A stretch of 64,000 nt of DNA from Chaetorhynchus papuensis (taxonomy: Eukaryota; Chordata; Aves; Passeriformes; Rhipiduridae): NCBI GenBank assembly GCA_013396525.1, contig VWYX01000695.1:389797-453796 (forward strand). Reading direction: 5' to 3'. The position numbers and the translations under genes were made by a program. The notes beneath the pieces were generated by a model. It was given only the letters and a program-made list of their open reading frames with translations. It had not been told where the DNA came from and did not search any database. This document shows, one piece after another, positions 21,771-33,880 of this stretch. Position 1 is the stretch's first letter. Each line of letters starts with the position of its first letter.

Positions 21771-24700
21771 GGTTTTTTTGGTTTTTTTTTTGTTTGTTTT
21801 TTTTCCACCAAGAAAAAATACTACGACATCTTCTATTTTTATCAACTCCCTTTTGAAGTTTTTATTAACCTAGGACACAAAGGTCCATCATAGAGTGCTC
21901 TGTAGCTGTTAGTATAAAAGCATGTTGAATGTGGTCTGACACAAATACCGAAGTTTGTTCCCATCAGAAGCCCCAGCGCCTTAGGCTGATAAAGGGAAAG
22001 CAGTATTCCTTAGAAGGGCATTATCCCAACCTGTACCTGGGCTCCATTATACACATACAACATGGCAGCACAGCACCCTACTGCTTTTTTTGATTTTTCC
22101 CTTGGTATTTTGCTCTCAGCAGCACTGCATGAGCACAGAAGGATCGTCTGGGCCTGACATGCAAAATGGTAAGTACCTTTCTACTTTCCCAGATTCTCCT
22201 GCTAAATTTGATGAGATTTAAGTTGGTCTCAGACTATTGATGGCCTGCCCTTAATTTCTCCTGATTAATTTTTTTTTGTCTATTACACAGTTAATATAGT
22301 ACAAAGACAAAACACCAAAAAAAGTTTGCCAAACCACATTCCATACAACTCCTACATGTTGCTCTGGTCAGGGTCTGGCAGGCTCAAAAACCAGGCAGAA
22401 CTCAGCAATAAGGGATTTTTTGGCTGCTTCAGCACACGCCTGCTCTGATAGTGGTGTGATAGGTGCTTTTCGCTTCTAACATTCTCCAGCAAGTCCAGGA
22501 GAGTCTACCCTTGCCAGCTAGTGCATAACCTGTCACCTGTTTTTGTGGCACCAAATTTTGTATCGCTTTCAATTTGGGTTTCTCTGGCTTTTTCCTCTTG
22601 ACTGCCACTGGTTTCTTGATAATGCATCTCTTTCCTTGATGCGTTTTCTTCCCTGCAGTTTCATTTCATGGCACTGTTTTGAAACAGATGCTCTGGCTAC
22701 TTGCACAGTCAGTCCTGCCAGCTTCATGATTCTTCCTTGCTGTTTTTGACTGTAACCCTCAATTTACTAAGGTCTAATTGTAAGAGATAATGGAAAAAAA
22801 GACCAAGTAGGCAAAACATAAAATGTAATTTAAGACTTTCAAGCATATATTTTCTACAGCATATTTGATTTTCCAGTAATAAGAATTTCTGGTTCCATGC
22901 TTTTTATTCTGGATGTAATGAAAACATGTTCTTTACGTAACTTAGTTGAAATAAAATGAGCTGTCTCGTAAGACAGAACCTCTGGGAAGGGAATTGGAAA
23001 ATAATCTTTTGTTCCTCATCTTCCCCTTACTACAGTGTTTTATTTATTTCAGTAGGATCATCATGGTTGTTTAAAACTACGTAAAGTAGCATTAAAGGTA
23101 CATAAATCTCTGTTGAAAAATACTGACAGCTTGCTTGCTTTGTGTATAAAATTTATACATTCAGTGAGGACTCCACAGTTGGGATCTCTGAATACCCAGA
23201 TATTAATGAGGTATCACAGTATGTCATAGGTATCTAATTTTAGGCTTCTAGTTTTGACATATCAATATCAATGTTAATTTTTAATTCACACAAAAAATTC
23301 CCATAAATACCACAGAAAACCAAGAAGTTATCTGTGGCAATTTAATTTTTGAAAGTCCTTGGATTTCAGCATTTGTTACTCACATTTTTTTAGAAGATGC
23401 CAGTGCATTTGGATGTAAAATGAGATATGGATTCCTAAAAGTGTGGTGGATGAGCAAGCTTTTAGCAAAAATTATCCGCTTCATGTTTCTCCTTCTGTGA
23501 TTTCCCTCTGTCTTCTAAGGAGAAGAAATTAGCTCTCTACACAACATTTCAGTCAGTGATTTCCAGGAAAACAGAATGTTATGCCAGAGAACATCTTTGC
23601 TCAACAGTTTGCACGGGCCATTGGAATTTATGGTCCTTAATGTTAAAGACTGTTCATTGAGTATAAGACTATTTATTGGTCATAAGGCCACTCAGTGGTC
23701 ATAAGACCATTACATACAGAGTCATGAGCGTGCTTCTGTCAATTTAATATAGAGAAGGTGTACTTAACTTTGATGATTAGAGATAACATTACCAAAAGTC
23801 TCAAATGAAGGGATAAACCATGTATTAATTACCGTGGGATTAGCTTTCATGACAGTATTTGTGCTAATACAGCAAAAACAGGAAAATTAGAGGGAGAAAG
23901 ACTTATTTTTTTAAGTGAAATTTCCAAAGTTTAAGGTAGGAAGAAGGCATGAATTTGTTCTAATGGTTTTAAGCTATTGGGGTCCAAATCTGAATACTGT
24001 TGGGAATGTTTGTTAAGATAAAATGGTTGATGTGGTGAAATAAAACCACAGGTAGCACCCAAGTTCACATATTATTCAAAAATTCCCGCACAAATATAAA
24101 TTTTTAAGATTATGCTTCTGATAGGAAAAGTCCTGTGAAATAAGAAAATATATATATTTGTGAAGTGCCATTTGTAACCCTCAGTATGTCAAACTCCTGT
24201 AGGTTTCATTAAGGTGGGTCAATTTTTCAGCAAGTCTGGAGAGATTTAAGACTGCAAGAGTTTCATACTATAAGGTTATGTATGTTCTAATAATTCAAGT
24301 AAGATGGATAGTTAAGACAGGTTGGATGGTTTCGACCTCTAAGAAAGTTGTTGGTTTTTTACTGAGTTTTGGATTTCATTCACAGCTGAAACTCACAGCA
24401 AAACTCCAGGTCCCACGTTGTGTTTTCCTGACCTTGGGCCTGTTGTGTTAATATGCTATGTGACAGAGCAGTCTGAATGGGTTAACCTCTCAGACTCCTA
24501 CATCATTTCTCGATGGTAGCCAAATTACAAAGAAGAGAATTACCACCCACCCATCTCAAAGTGAGATTAGAGAAGCCCTTTTTTTGGTGGCCAATGCCTT
24601 GGACAGGCTATGCTGTATTTAGGAACACTGCACAAAAAGTGACTCCAACAAACGGAAGGGTCCAAGCTAAAGAGGACAAATCTGTATGCATGAAAAAGAA

Positions 24701-25280
24701 ATGAAAATTTTACACAAAGACTTGGTGAGTACAACTGCTTTGCTTTGCTTAACTTTTCTGTAGAACACATATTACCGTGAGAGGAAACAGACTCAAAAGC
24801 TTCTTCATGGGTGCAGACTACAGAATCAACAGCTGTGCCTGAGTTACCCCCAAACACCATTCCCCTGCATCTCAGGTGGATTGGTTGATGGTAGGGCTAC
24901 AAGCCAGACAGAAAAACTGCAAGTGAACCTGGACGGTGGTGAATGCTTTACTATGAACAGGTCACAGTTTGTCACATTATTCATGCCATTGAGAGTCATT
25001 GCAATTTTATAACAGACTATATTTTACTTCGAAATCTTAAACAATAGAAAATGTCAGATTCAGTTATGTGCTCTCAGATTCGAGTTGTAAATGGCCTTTT
25101 ATAACCACAGACACACTATTTTGATAGAGTCTGTAAAACGCACATACAATATGAAATATGAAGAGAGGAAAACATAAATGTCACACAGTTGTACTCTGCA
25201 CTCTTGCTGAAATTTCAGCTTTTCACAGAACATCTACCATCAAACATCTAAAGATTTCTTTGGAGTCTCACAAAGGGTTA
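21771..25280. other. AT-rich stretch, no gene seen
   Basis: Starts with a T/G-rich tract (21771-21806). Open frames are below 100 codons. It contains a three-copy 19-bp imperfect tandem repeat at 23659-23715. No transposon recognised. Confidence 0.5.
23659..23715. repeat. Three imperfect 19-bp tandem units
   Basis: Units 23659-23677, 23678-23696 and 23697-23715 share a (T/C)ATAAG core in the same phase. Units two and three both begin GGTCATAAG; the first is more diverged. A small old minisatellite, or three ordered copies of a short binding site. Confidence 0.7.
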
Positions 25281-25720
25281 AGGCAGCTTGTTTGGCATTA
25301 GATATTTGTATAATGAGCTTTTACTGAAGTAATTAAAATTTGTTTATAATTAATACAGATGAATTGGTTTCTGCACAATAATAGTTAGGAGATTAACAAA
25401 GGCCACATTTTGGCAACAGGACTACATTCTTTTCCAAGTGCTGTGGGACTTTATCCAATGAATGTCTGTCCAATCCGGCTGATTCTTCAGAGATGCCATA
25501 TGGCACTGCTATGCATTACAATTTTTTTTCTAAAAGGCAGCCATATGACATAACTGATCTTCAAAACGTTGTCAGAAGGCATTACCTAGGTAGGCTGCGA
25601 GCTGCTTTCCAAAAACTTAGCAAGCACAGGGGCTATTAATTATGAGCAAAAGAAATGTGCACACACACGCTGGAAAGTTGGCATCCTTTCCTCTCTAGTC
25701 ACAGCTGAGCATCTCTTAAA
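25280..25720. promoter_or_regulatory. Candidate conserved non-coding block (SOX/TCF, POU-like words)
   Basis: Contains TAATTAAAATTTG, TTAACAAAGGCC (SOX/TCF-type core), the CCATATGG palindrome, ATGCATTAC and ATTAATTATGAGCAAA within about 400 bp of non-repetitive DNA. No open frame. Regulatory role is inferred only from motif density. Confidence 0.25.
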
Positions 25721-28700
25721 CTGCTCAAGCTAGGAAAGTGAAGATGGATTTATCTTTTTTTAACTTTACACATCTTCTAAAATTTTAATGCAGCAATTTC
25801 ACAATCAACTTATCTCAGAAGTGTCAGCACATTTGACCTCCAGTGCCCATGAACATCTTATTTTACCAGCAGCATGTGTTCTTATACTAACTCCGCTGCT
25901 TTCACTAGCACATTTTCTTAGATCAAGAGATTGTTGCCTTTCCACACCCTCACATATGCCCTCTCAAATCAAGATGATCCAAACCATCCTTGAAGTCAGT
26001 CATATTATTTGTTTAATATATATATTCACCTGTTACTGTTTATATCATTTGCCTTCCTGGAAAAGGGACTAAAGGCCCCCATGACTTTTGTAGTGTTCTA
26101 TGACTGTTGTTATGAATGACACCTAAAGACTTTGATTTTGGTCCTTCTTGCAATACATGAACTGCAGTATCACCAGGGCTGGTTCATGTTCTTTTCTAGT
26201 TTCTTTATTATCTCAAGAGGCATAGCTGTGCTCATTCTCCTCTGCAAAAGCTCTCAAGCACTTCAGCTCACACTGCTCACTCTCCTAAAACCTGCCCTGG
26301 GGACCTTTGTGGTCATTCTCAGGTCAGAAAATTTTTACAAACCTGGGAACATTCTATGGGTTTGTCTGCAGTGTGACCCTCTTGTGACACCTCTTCCAGT
26401 GTGCTTTCCCATGTAGACAAGCTTTTTGCCTAAAGAGGGAATAATTTTTCATGTAATTACTTAGGAGCTGGAATTGCATCTAGGCATCTCTTATCCATGT
26501 GTGCAGTCCCCCTCTTCTGGTCATTAAGACATTTGGGCAAGGCTGCAGTTCAATTTTCTGTGTGATTTTCTGGTATTTCTCAAATATGTAGAATGATCTG
26601 TTACACTGAATTACTCTGGTAGTAGTACACGCACTGTATCGCTGTTGTCCCTGCTGCCACATGACAGCTGCTTAGCGTGGAGATATTTTAGTGCATGTAC
26701 TCTGAACTCCAATTATAGATCCTACATATTTGGAATAAAATTAAATTATTGCTGTTTTTCTCTCATACTTTCATTCTCTTCAGGTGTTGTGTAGCCATGT
26801 AGACTAGTATGTTATTCTTCTGGTGATTAGCAAAAAGAGGCTTCTGCACGGATATCAAAAAGTTATAAATGGGATTGCAGAGCTCAGGCATGATCTTGAA
26901 AACTGGAGGCTAATGTCAAAAATCACACACAGAACTTGTTTTGAGGTGGCTTATAGTTGCACATCAGTGCGTGGCAAAGGGTTGGTGTGGTTGGCATAGC
27001 ACATCTGGTGACAGAAGTATTGCGTGCTGAAGCATTCTTCTCCAACAGGTTCCTGAAGCAGTGAATGTCTCACATGAAAACTACTCACATTGCTACAGCT
27101 ATCTGAGAGCTTGATATTTCTCATAGCTCAGTATGTAGGGAAGGAGTTCAGTGCTGTTGAACAGTTTGTGACACTGAGGTAAAGGATTCAGCAAGACAAT
27201 GCTGAACCAAAAGGTAGGAAACCACACAGACGGCTTTGAATAACATTTCATTATTTAGTTTCCTAAAATGTTCTTAAAAGTGGCAGTTCATGAGTTATCT
27301 ATGTCTCATTTTGCTCTTCACACCACATTTGTGAATTCATGAATGGAAAGAGTTCCTTCTTCGCGGTGTTTGAAAGCCAGGATAATGAGTGCTTGGAGAG
27401 ACCAATCATATTGATAGGAACTGCTGTAAAGTTCATCACTTTTAATTTATTGGATATTTTCTGCAATAAGAAATGAAAACTTTTTTCCCCTGGTCCATAT
27501 GTCTATTGCTCTTCACTCAACCTTTGTGGAAGATGTGTTTTCCTTAGTGATGATTTTCCTGGTCACCTCGATGGGATACCAAACCCCTGAAATATCAGTA
27601 AAATAATGTAACATACCCTTAGAGGACTGGTGCAAAAAGACTGGCTTTTAACCTGAATTTGCTAGCCTGAAAGAAAATGCCTGTTCAAGTCAGTTACCAC
27701 TTGGAAACATGGAATAAGGCATTTGCCAGCCTTCAGGTTGGAAGCTGGTGAAATCTCTGAGCACTACATGTTTCAATGTGTTTCTCAGAATTGCAGCACG
27801 TTAAAATAATGTGCAATTGTCATAATCCATGCACCTATTAATGCTTCTTGTGTGCGTTTTAGTGTGATGTAACATGTGTTCATTCAAAGAGTGTGTGTTT
27901 GGACTTCAGTTCCATGCTTGCTGAGGTCCAGGGAAAGCTGTGGATTTAATGAAAGGGTTCGTGAAAATAAGAGCAGAGTAGGTGGGCATTTCTATTGATC
28001 ACTAAATGTTCAATAAATTACAAGTGCACACATAATTCAGAAAGTTCTGAAGTATAAGAAAAACAGAAGTGTTTTTTCTGAAAAACAGAACTGTCAAAGT
28101 TAAAAACATGCCTATGTTCTCTACACTGTGGCTGCTGGTAAAATGGTGTATCTTTTGCTAGTATTAGAATTGAGGAGAATTTGCTATACCCAGAATTTTC
28201 ATTCTTCTTTTGTGACACAGCCTCCTTACAAAGGGATTTCTTTAGGGGTGATGCAGCAAATTGTGTTTTAAAGAATGCATATGCTTCAGAGACAAAAGCC
28301 TGAAGGGGACATGCAGATGACAGGAGAGCCAGAGATGAGAGAGCCAACAGCTGCCCTGTTCTCCAGACTCTGTGGTCATCCAGCCCAGCCACTTTGCCCG
28401 GGAGAACAGGCTGCTTTGCTGTGTTGTCCTGTTTGCTCCTTGTTCTGCTCCGTGAGCCCTGCTTAAGTGTTTTTCTGAATCAGGTTACATCATGACTTTT
28501 AAACAGGGAGTTGTTATAACACACACACACAAAAAAATATTGACTGTAACAGCTGTTTCATAAGTGTTAAAAGTTTACCATGAAAGCATGAATTGAGGCA
28601 GATTTATGAATATGTTATTTTTAACATTTCTTTGGGATAAAAACATTTAGAATATGTGCAGCAAAACCCCTTATGTAAAGTAGTTATTTGACATGTAGAA

Positions 28701-30440
28701 GACACACTCTCCAAAGTTTAAGGACTTGTTATTTTTCATAATACAAAAAGCAATTAGAATACATTATGAACTAATGTCAAACTATATCCTTGAGCTGAAG
28801 AGATGCTGAATTATAGAAATTTTAAATATGTCTTGAACTGATAAACTTTCCATTTATTTATACAATTGAAAGATATTTAAAACAACCAAGCCAAATCATT
28901 CTTAACTTCAATTTTTTTTTAAGTTTTTTTTTCCTGGTGCCAGGTTTCATCTTGGAGGGAACTTTTCTAGTTGATTTAAAACACTGTAAAAAAGGATTTA
29001 TAATGGAAATCTCTACCCTTGCTGTAACAGCATTAGCAGGTACCAGCCTCTAACAAAAGTCCATAGACTGCCATGATGTACTGTAGGTGATGTGAATAGA
29101 ATGCCATTATTTGAAGTGAGAGGAAATGAAATTCAATTCATCCACCTTAATAGAATAGTCCTATATTTAAGAGATAATGTCAGCAGAATAGAACATTGTC
29201 ACAGGAAAATTAACTGCTGCTGCTGCTACATGAACACCAGGGCAAAGCTGAGGTACTTAAAATAAATATGGGGCTAAGCTGATGGTTACTTTTGAAATAG
29301 GAAATCCTGATCCTGTGACAATGTTCTGCTATACAGACATCTTGCTTATCCTGAAGTACGGCAGAATCACAGGATCAGGGATGCTTCCTTCCTTCAGGGG
29401 CGAGTCTGTATGGTTCCCCTCCACCCCTCCCATTCCAGCTGTTCGCTCTCTCTCCAGCTGCAATCCGATCTCCTTTCTTGGCAGCCATTTGGTGGAGATC
29501 AGCGCATTGATCCGTGTTAAAAAGTGCCTCCATCCTAAATATGTTGGGTTTTTTTTTTAAATAATTTTGTGTTGCAATTCTCCAGGTTTGCCTTCTTCCC
29601 AAAACACTGTCTTAGCACAACAGCCAAGGTAGCCCACTGTGGGATGGAGAAATGCGTCCAGCAGGGACACAAAAGCCTTCAGCCATTAGCATTGCCTCCA
29701 GAGTCAGCAGTGATGAAGTGACAGCCCCACTGACAGATGCAGACAGGATCACCCTGCCTGGCAGTGCCTGGGGTGGCAATGATGCTTTCTTCAGTTGCTG
29801 ACCTCTTGTTTCTGTTTGCACACACGAGTACTCTGAAAAGCAGTGCTGGAAGAAGTCCAAGGTGTGTTCCCTCAGCTCTTCTTCATGTGAGAATCGAGCA
29901 CTGAAGCCAGGTGCAAAACTTTTGAGCCAGGTGTTGAATTCTGTCTTGGGACATTTAATCATAGCCTGAACAGCGCTAGGATTTGGAGGCATAAGAGCAA
30001 TGTTGGTGTGATTTTAATTCTTCCTCTGGTTGCCTCAGTGCTGTCCCTGTGGAGGATGGAGAAAGATGCTCTGGGCACTGATACATGCTGGGGAGGGGGC
30101 AGAGGTTTTCCATTCCTGCCTTCCCTGACCTGTTCTGCTCCTCACAAGAGTGTTTTTCAGTTTTATGGATGCTGGCCATAGAGGGGAGCAAAGTCTTTAT
30201 TATCCTGGTATTTCAAATATTTAACACACTATGTATAAGTAAGTCATCAAGTTGTTTCAAATAGTGTGTTCTCTCGTTATTCGAACCCCTTTTGCACTAC
30301 ATTCATCAACACGGGTCTGAATCTTTCCCAGTGCAGAGAATGGTGAGCAATTCCCCTGAAATAAATGAGGAGTCTCACCATGTGTAGAATGGCAAAATTC
30401 AGCTGATGACAATTAACCTGAATGAAGACAGTTTTATATT
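25720..30440. other. Gene-poor stretch, no gene assigned
   Basis: The most protein-like open frame is 29612-29992 (minus, 126 codons): a hydrophilic, mixed sequence with no domain I know. It could be a fossil of something unrecognised. Others (25788-26072, 26132-26416, 28018-28392, 29282-29560) are shorter. A short CA run lies near 28520. Confidence 0.45.
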
Positions 30441-30441
30441 A

Positions 30442-30660
30442 TAGATCCCATTTATTTTAAGGCCGGAAAAGACCATCATGATAATCTGATCTAGTTTCTT
30501 GCATTACACACGTACCAGAACTTCACTAAATAATTGCTGCATGTATAGTTATGTAACTTGTAGTTGAGCCAGACTACATTATTTCTCTTAAGACATGCAG
30601 ACCAGGTTCCACGTGATGAAGACTTGCCACATACCTGAGCAATTTCTGCCAATATTCAAT
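30442..30660 (-). mobile_element. Old CR1-like LINE 3' end fragment
   Basis: The phrase AAGGCCGGAAAAGACCATCATGAT with the following TCTGATCTAGTTTCTTGCAT and, further on, the CACGTGATGAAGACTTGCCAC region parallels the reverse-complemented 3' end of CR1 elements common in turtles and other sauropsids (aaggccagaagggaccatcatgat... ccaccacg...). It is much more diverged from the avian CR1 consensus than the copies at 37.8, 42.3 and 49.3 kb. It is therefore an older insertion, probably predating birds. Ends are approximate and no coding remnant is readable. Confidence 0.65.
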
Positions 30661-31780
30661 TAAACTCCAATAAAATTGATCTCAAGCAAAGTGATAATTT
30701 CTAACATGATATATAGGTATTCCTGATTTCACCTTCAGCATTATGGGCTCTGACAAAAATTACTTCTGTCTGTAATAATAAAAAGTTTGAATACGAACTA
30801 CATATATTTTAAAGAAACCTTTATTAACCTATACTAAGCCACAGTTATTGAATATAAAATGCTTCAGCATGCCATGTTTCCTCTGCCAGGTTGCTAACAA
30901 TTAATTAATTTTTTTTTAATATTTAGTTACCAATTAACAAAGAGCTTTATATATCTTGATAACTACAGCAGTTTATAAATATTTCAAATAGCCTGTTATT
31001 GTTCTATTTTCCCTGATACCTAGCACTGTTTTCAAATATTCCCTGATTCCGATAGGGTATATTGTGAGGGACAGTAATGGAGGCATCACATTAAACAGCA
31101 AGTTAAAAGCAAAAAAATGAACAGTGTCTGTCATTCAATATTGTAGAATTCCAGATCACAGAATGAATGTGAAAACATCACATTCATCCATGTCTGATGC
31201 ATTAAAAACTAATCATAAAGTATTTAATGAAAGTATCATACCTGCATCTCAAAATGCCCTTGAGGTACAGATATTTGGAGGCCAGGAACATATCCTAAGA
31301 AGATATCACTGCATTTGCCGTGCTTTATTTTTACTTCTTCAAGCAACTGCTGGTGCTTAGCTTACTCTCAGGAGCTGACTGGGTAAGATGAACTTTTGTT
31401 CTGAACTGATAAAGCAGTTGTTACTTTCCTTATTCAGACCTGAATTGTTCCACTTGACCCAGAGTGCAGTACATCTAAGAGTAAATCAAAGTTATGAAGA
31501 ACAAAAAAGTAGAAGAATTTAAATGTTCTGCCTGGGAAGGTTGCACAGATCTCACTATTATGAGCAATGCATTTTTAGAAGTGTGATTCATTTCAGTCTA
31601 ACCTTTCAGACCCACTATCAAAGCGAGAATTGCCATAAATATATCACCATGTGTAAAACAATTGGCCCTCAATCAGTTGTCAAAAACTTGAAATTGCAGC
31701 TAGATCGTATCTTCCTTTATCTGAGAATCCTCCTAGATCTGTGATTCAGAGACCGGCAATTACTAGTCCAACAGGACAAG
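30661..31780. other. AT-rich stretch, no gene seen
   Basis: Very AT-rich with no open frame above 80 codons and no recognised repeat. Confidence 0.5.
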
Positions 31781-32340
31781 AACAGTTACAAAGTTAATTA
31801 CCTGTGATTATCTTACAAAAGGTGGTGATTATATAGCTGAATGACAAAAGAAGAGTGATCACGGAGACAAAAACAGGCGGTACCATACACTGATAAAAAC
31901 AGGACCACCCGTTGTTCAATTAGAAATCGCCCACTTTAGTTTATGTTGCTATTACGGTAACACCTTCCCCATTCTCCTAAATTTCCCTGCTTTCTCCCAG
32001 AGGAAATACTAACCCCACGAAAGACCTACAATTCTCCCCTTTCTTAAGGCTGTTCTCTGTCTTTAAAGTTCCACCGTGATTGTTAAACGCTGCTAAGAGC
32101 CGACTCAAGATACAGCGTGGAAAGGGGCAGCCAGCACCATGCCATCTCCTCCCCCAGCTTGTTTACGCATTTACCCTAATCTTCTAGACCTTATCATACC
32201 TCCTTGACTCATCCTTTAGCCTGCTGAATAATAACAATGAGTTCCAGCTGCTGAATAGCAAATCTGAACCCCGTTCACAGTCCCGGCCCAGCAACACGTG
32301 AGGTGCCAGTGGTGGAAATACGAATGCAGCAAGGTTTCTT
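31780..32340. promoter_or_regulatory. Candidate regulatory block with raised GC and CpG
   Basis: The block departs from its AT-rich flanks: balanced composition and scattered CpG (near 31860, 31880, 31910, 31956, 32074, 32089, 32102, 32120). It has no protein-like frame and no repeat similarity. This is the appearance of a strongly constrained non-coding element or a distal enhancer. Confidence 0.3.
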
Positions 32341-33760
32341 AAGAATTAGTTCCCAAAAAGAACCCCCATGATCATGAAATCACACATAAGTGTTCCGTGA
32401 CAAAATTTGTCTACGGAAAATCTTACTTGTGCAAGAGCCCACCTCTCTTTAGACAAATTGTCTTTAAAATCTCACAAATACTTAGCCTTCCTTGGGATTT
32501 TTGCTTCAGTCCAGGAACCAGGTTTTTTTCTCTCCACAACGTTTTTGGTAGTCAGAGGTTCGTGTGTTGAAGGTGTTAGCTGCTGTCTAATGGGGAAAAT
32601 ATCCATAAGCATCGAGGTGAGTCAGAACTTGCACACACTGTGTTAGCATTCCTTTGGGTTTCCTTAACATGTGTGTGAATGAAGGTTTTATTATACAAAT
32701 ATTAATAGGATTCCAAATGCATGTCTGTAATTTGATGGTCTTCACAGCGTCCTTGGGACTTCTCAGAAAGATGCCCATGGTGTTGCAATTAGGAAGAGCA
32801 GTGGAAGCTGTGTTCCTAATATTCAAGCAAAAAGATTTTCATAAGTGCACTTAAATGTCACCAACTTACAAAAGACTGTCATGTACTTAAGTTCTGAAAA
32901 TATTCCAGCCAGAGTCAGTGCACAGGGAATTAAATAAGGCAATATAATTAGGCCATACCATTCAAGATAAGACTGCATAAGCATAAGTGTGCAGGCTACA
33001 ACCATATTTAAGAGTGTGATGGGAAAAAAATAACTTGAAACAAAATTTCAGCTCTTAAATAAGTGTCAGAGCTTTAAAGTTTTCTATCAACATGAGTAAC
33101 TGCACATCAAGGAGGTAAATGAAGGATCCTTTCCCTTCTGGCCCAGTTTCCAGAGTACAGACAGCTCACTGTTGGAGGTATTGGCTGCTTTGCTCCATGG
33201 TAAAGACAGTGACTGTGTAAAGCTCCCAACCTTTGGATGTAAATACCCTACAAACTCAGCACTCAGATGGTTATAATTGCTCCAGTCTACCTGCTGTGCC
33301 CTCACTCTCATGCTGCTGTGCCTGATATATTTCATTTTAGTAGATGTGCATCCAAACAAATTCATAGGAAAGCTAGTCCGCTGAGGACTGCAGCACATGT
33401 AGCACAGCTTTGGGCCCAGCATCTCCCAAAAAGCAGCACTTTGTGTACGCTGGGAGCACCTGGTGCATGGGGAAGGAAGCATCACTTGACACTCTGCTCC
33501 TCCACTCTTGCCCAGTGTACTACCTTCCTGGCTGGAAACCAAAGGGACATGAGGGGGGAGCTTCCTAAGCAGCCAGGGAAAGGAACAGGCTGAGCCAACG
33601 CTGACGCCAGCCCTGTTGCACCGCGCTCCTGCTGATTTCAGTGGGTGTTGGATGTGCATTTTTGAAGGGCAAATTTACCTCCAGCTTAATAAGCATGATA
33701 AGTCATAGATTTGCTGGGAGTAGGAGCAGAAGCCCTCCCGCATCTGTTAGCACATTATTA
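32341..33760. other. No gene assigned; longest open frame of the window
   Basis: The minus-strand frame 33087-33659 is 190 codons, the longest in the window. It lacks any recognisable domain, an opposing 108-codon frame overlaps it, and its start overlaps a stretch (about 33630-33660) resembling an old sauropsid repeat. I regard it as chance. Confidence 0.45.
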
Positions 33761-33880
33761 GCACAGCTTGTTATGGGGCCTCACGTGACGCAGCCCTGGT
33801 CGAAGGACGCAATTACAGATGAATTCCTGCTTTGCCTCCCCCACTGACTCAGCATCACAGCTGGAGCCAGCCATAGTCAC
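33760..33880. promoter_or_regulatory. E-box/CRE and MARE-type motif cluster
   Basis: TCACGTGACG at 33781-33790 contains a perfect CACGTG E-box (USF/TFE type) overlapping a CRE-like TGACG. At 33845-33854, TGACTCAGCA is the reverse of TGCTGAGTCA, the NF-E2/MAF response element. The two sites are about 55 bp apart, with a homeodomain-compatible CAATTACAG between them. Motif matches are exact; function is inferred. Confidence 0.35.

Noticed and set aside
23659..23715. CRISPR-like repeat-spacer arrangement
   Set aside because: Units are directly tandem without spacers and the DNA is vertebrate nuclear sequence.
33087..33659. Longest open frame (190 codons, minus)
   Set aside because: No recognisable domain, an opposing frame overlaps, and the start lies in a possible old repeat; length is compatible with chance among six frames over 64 kb.
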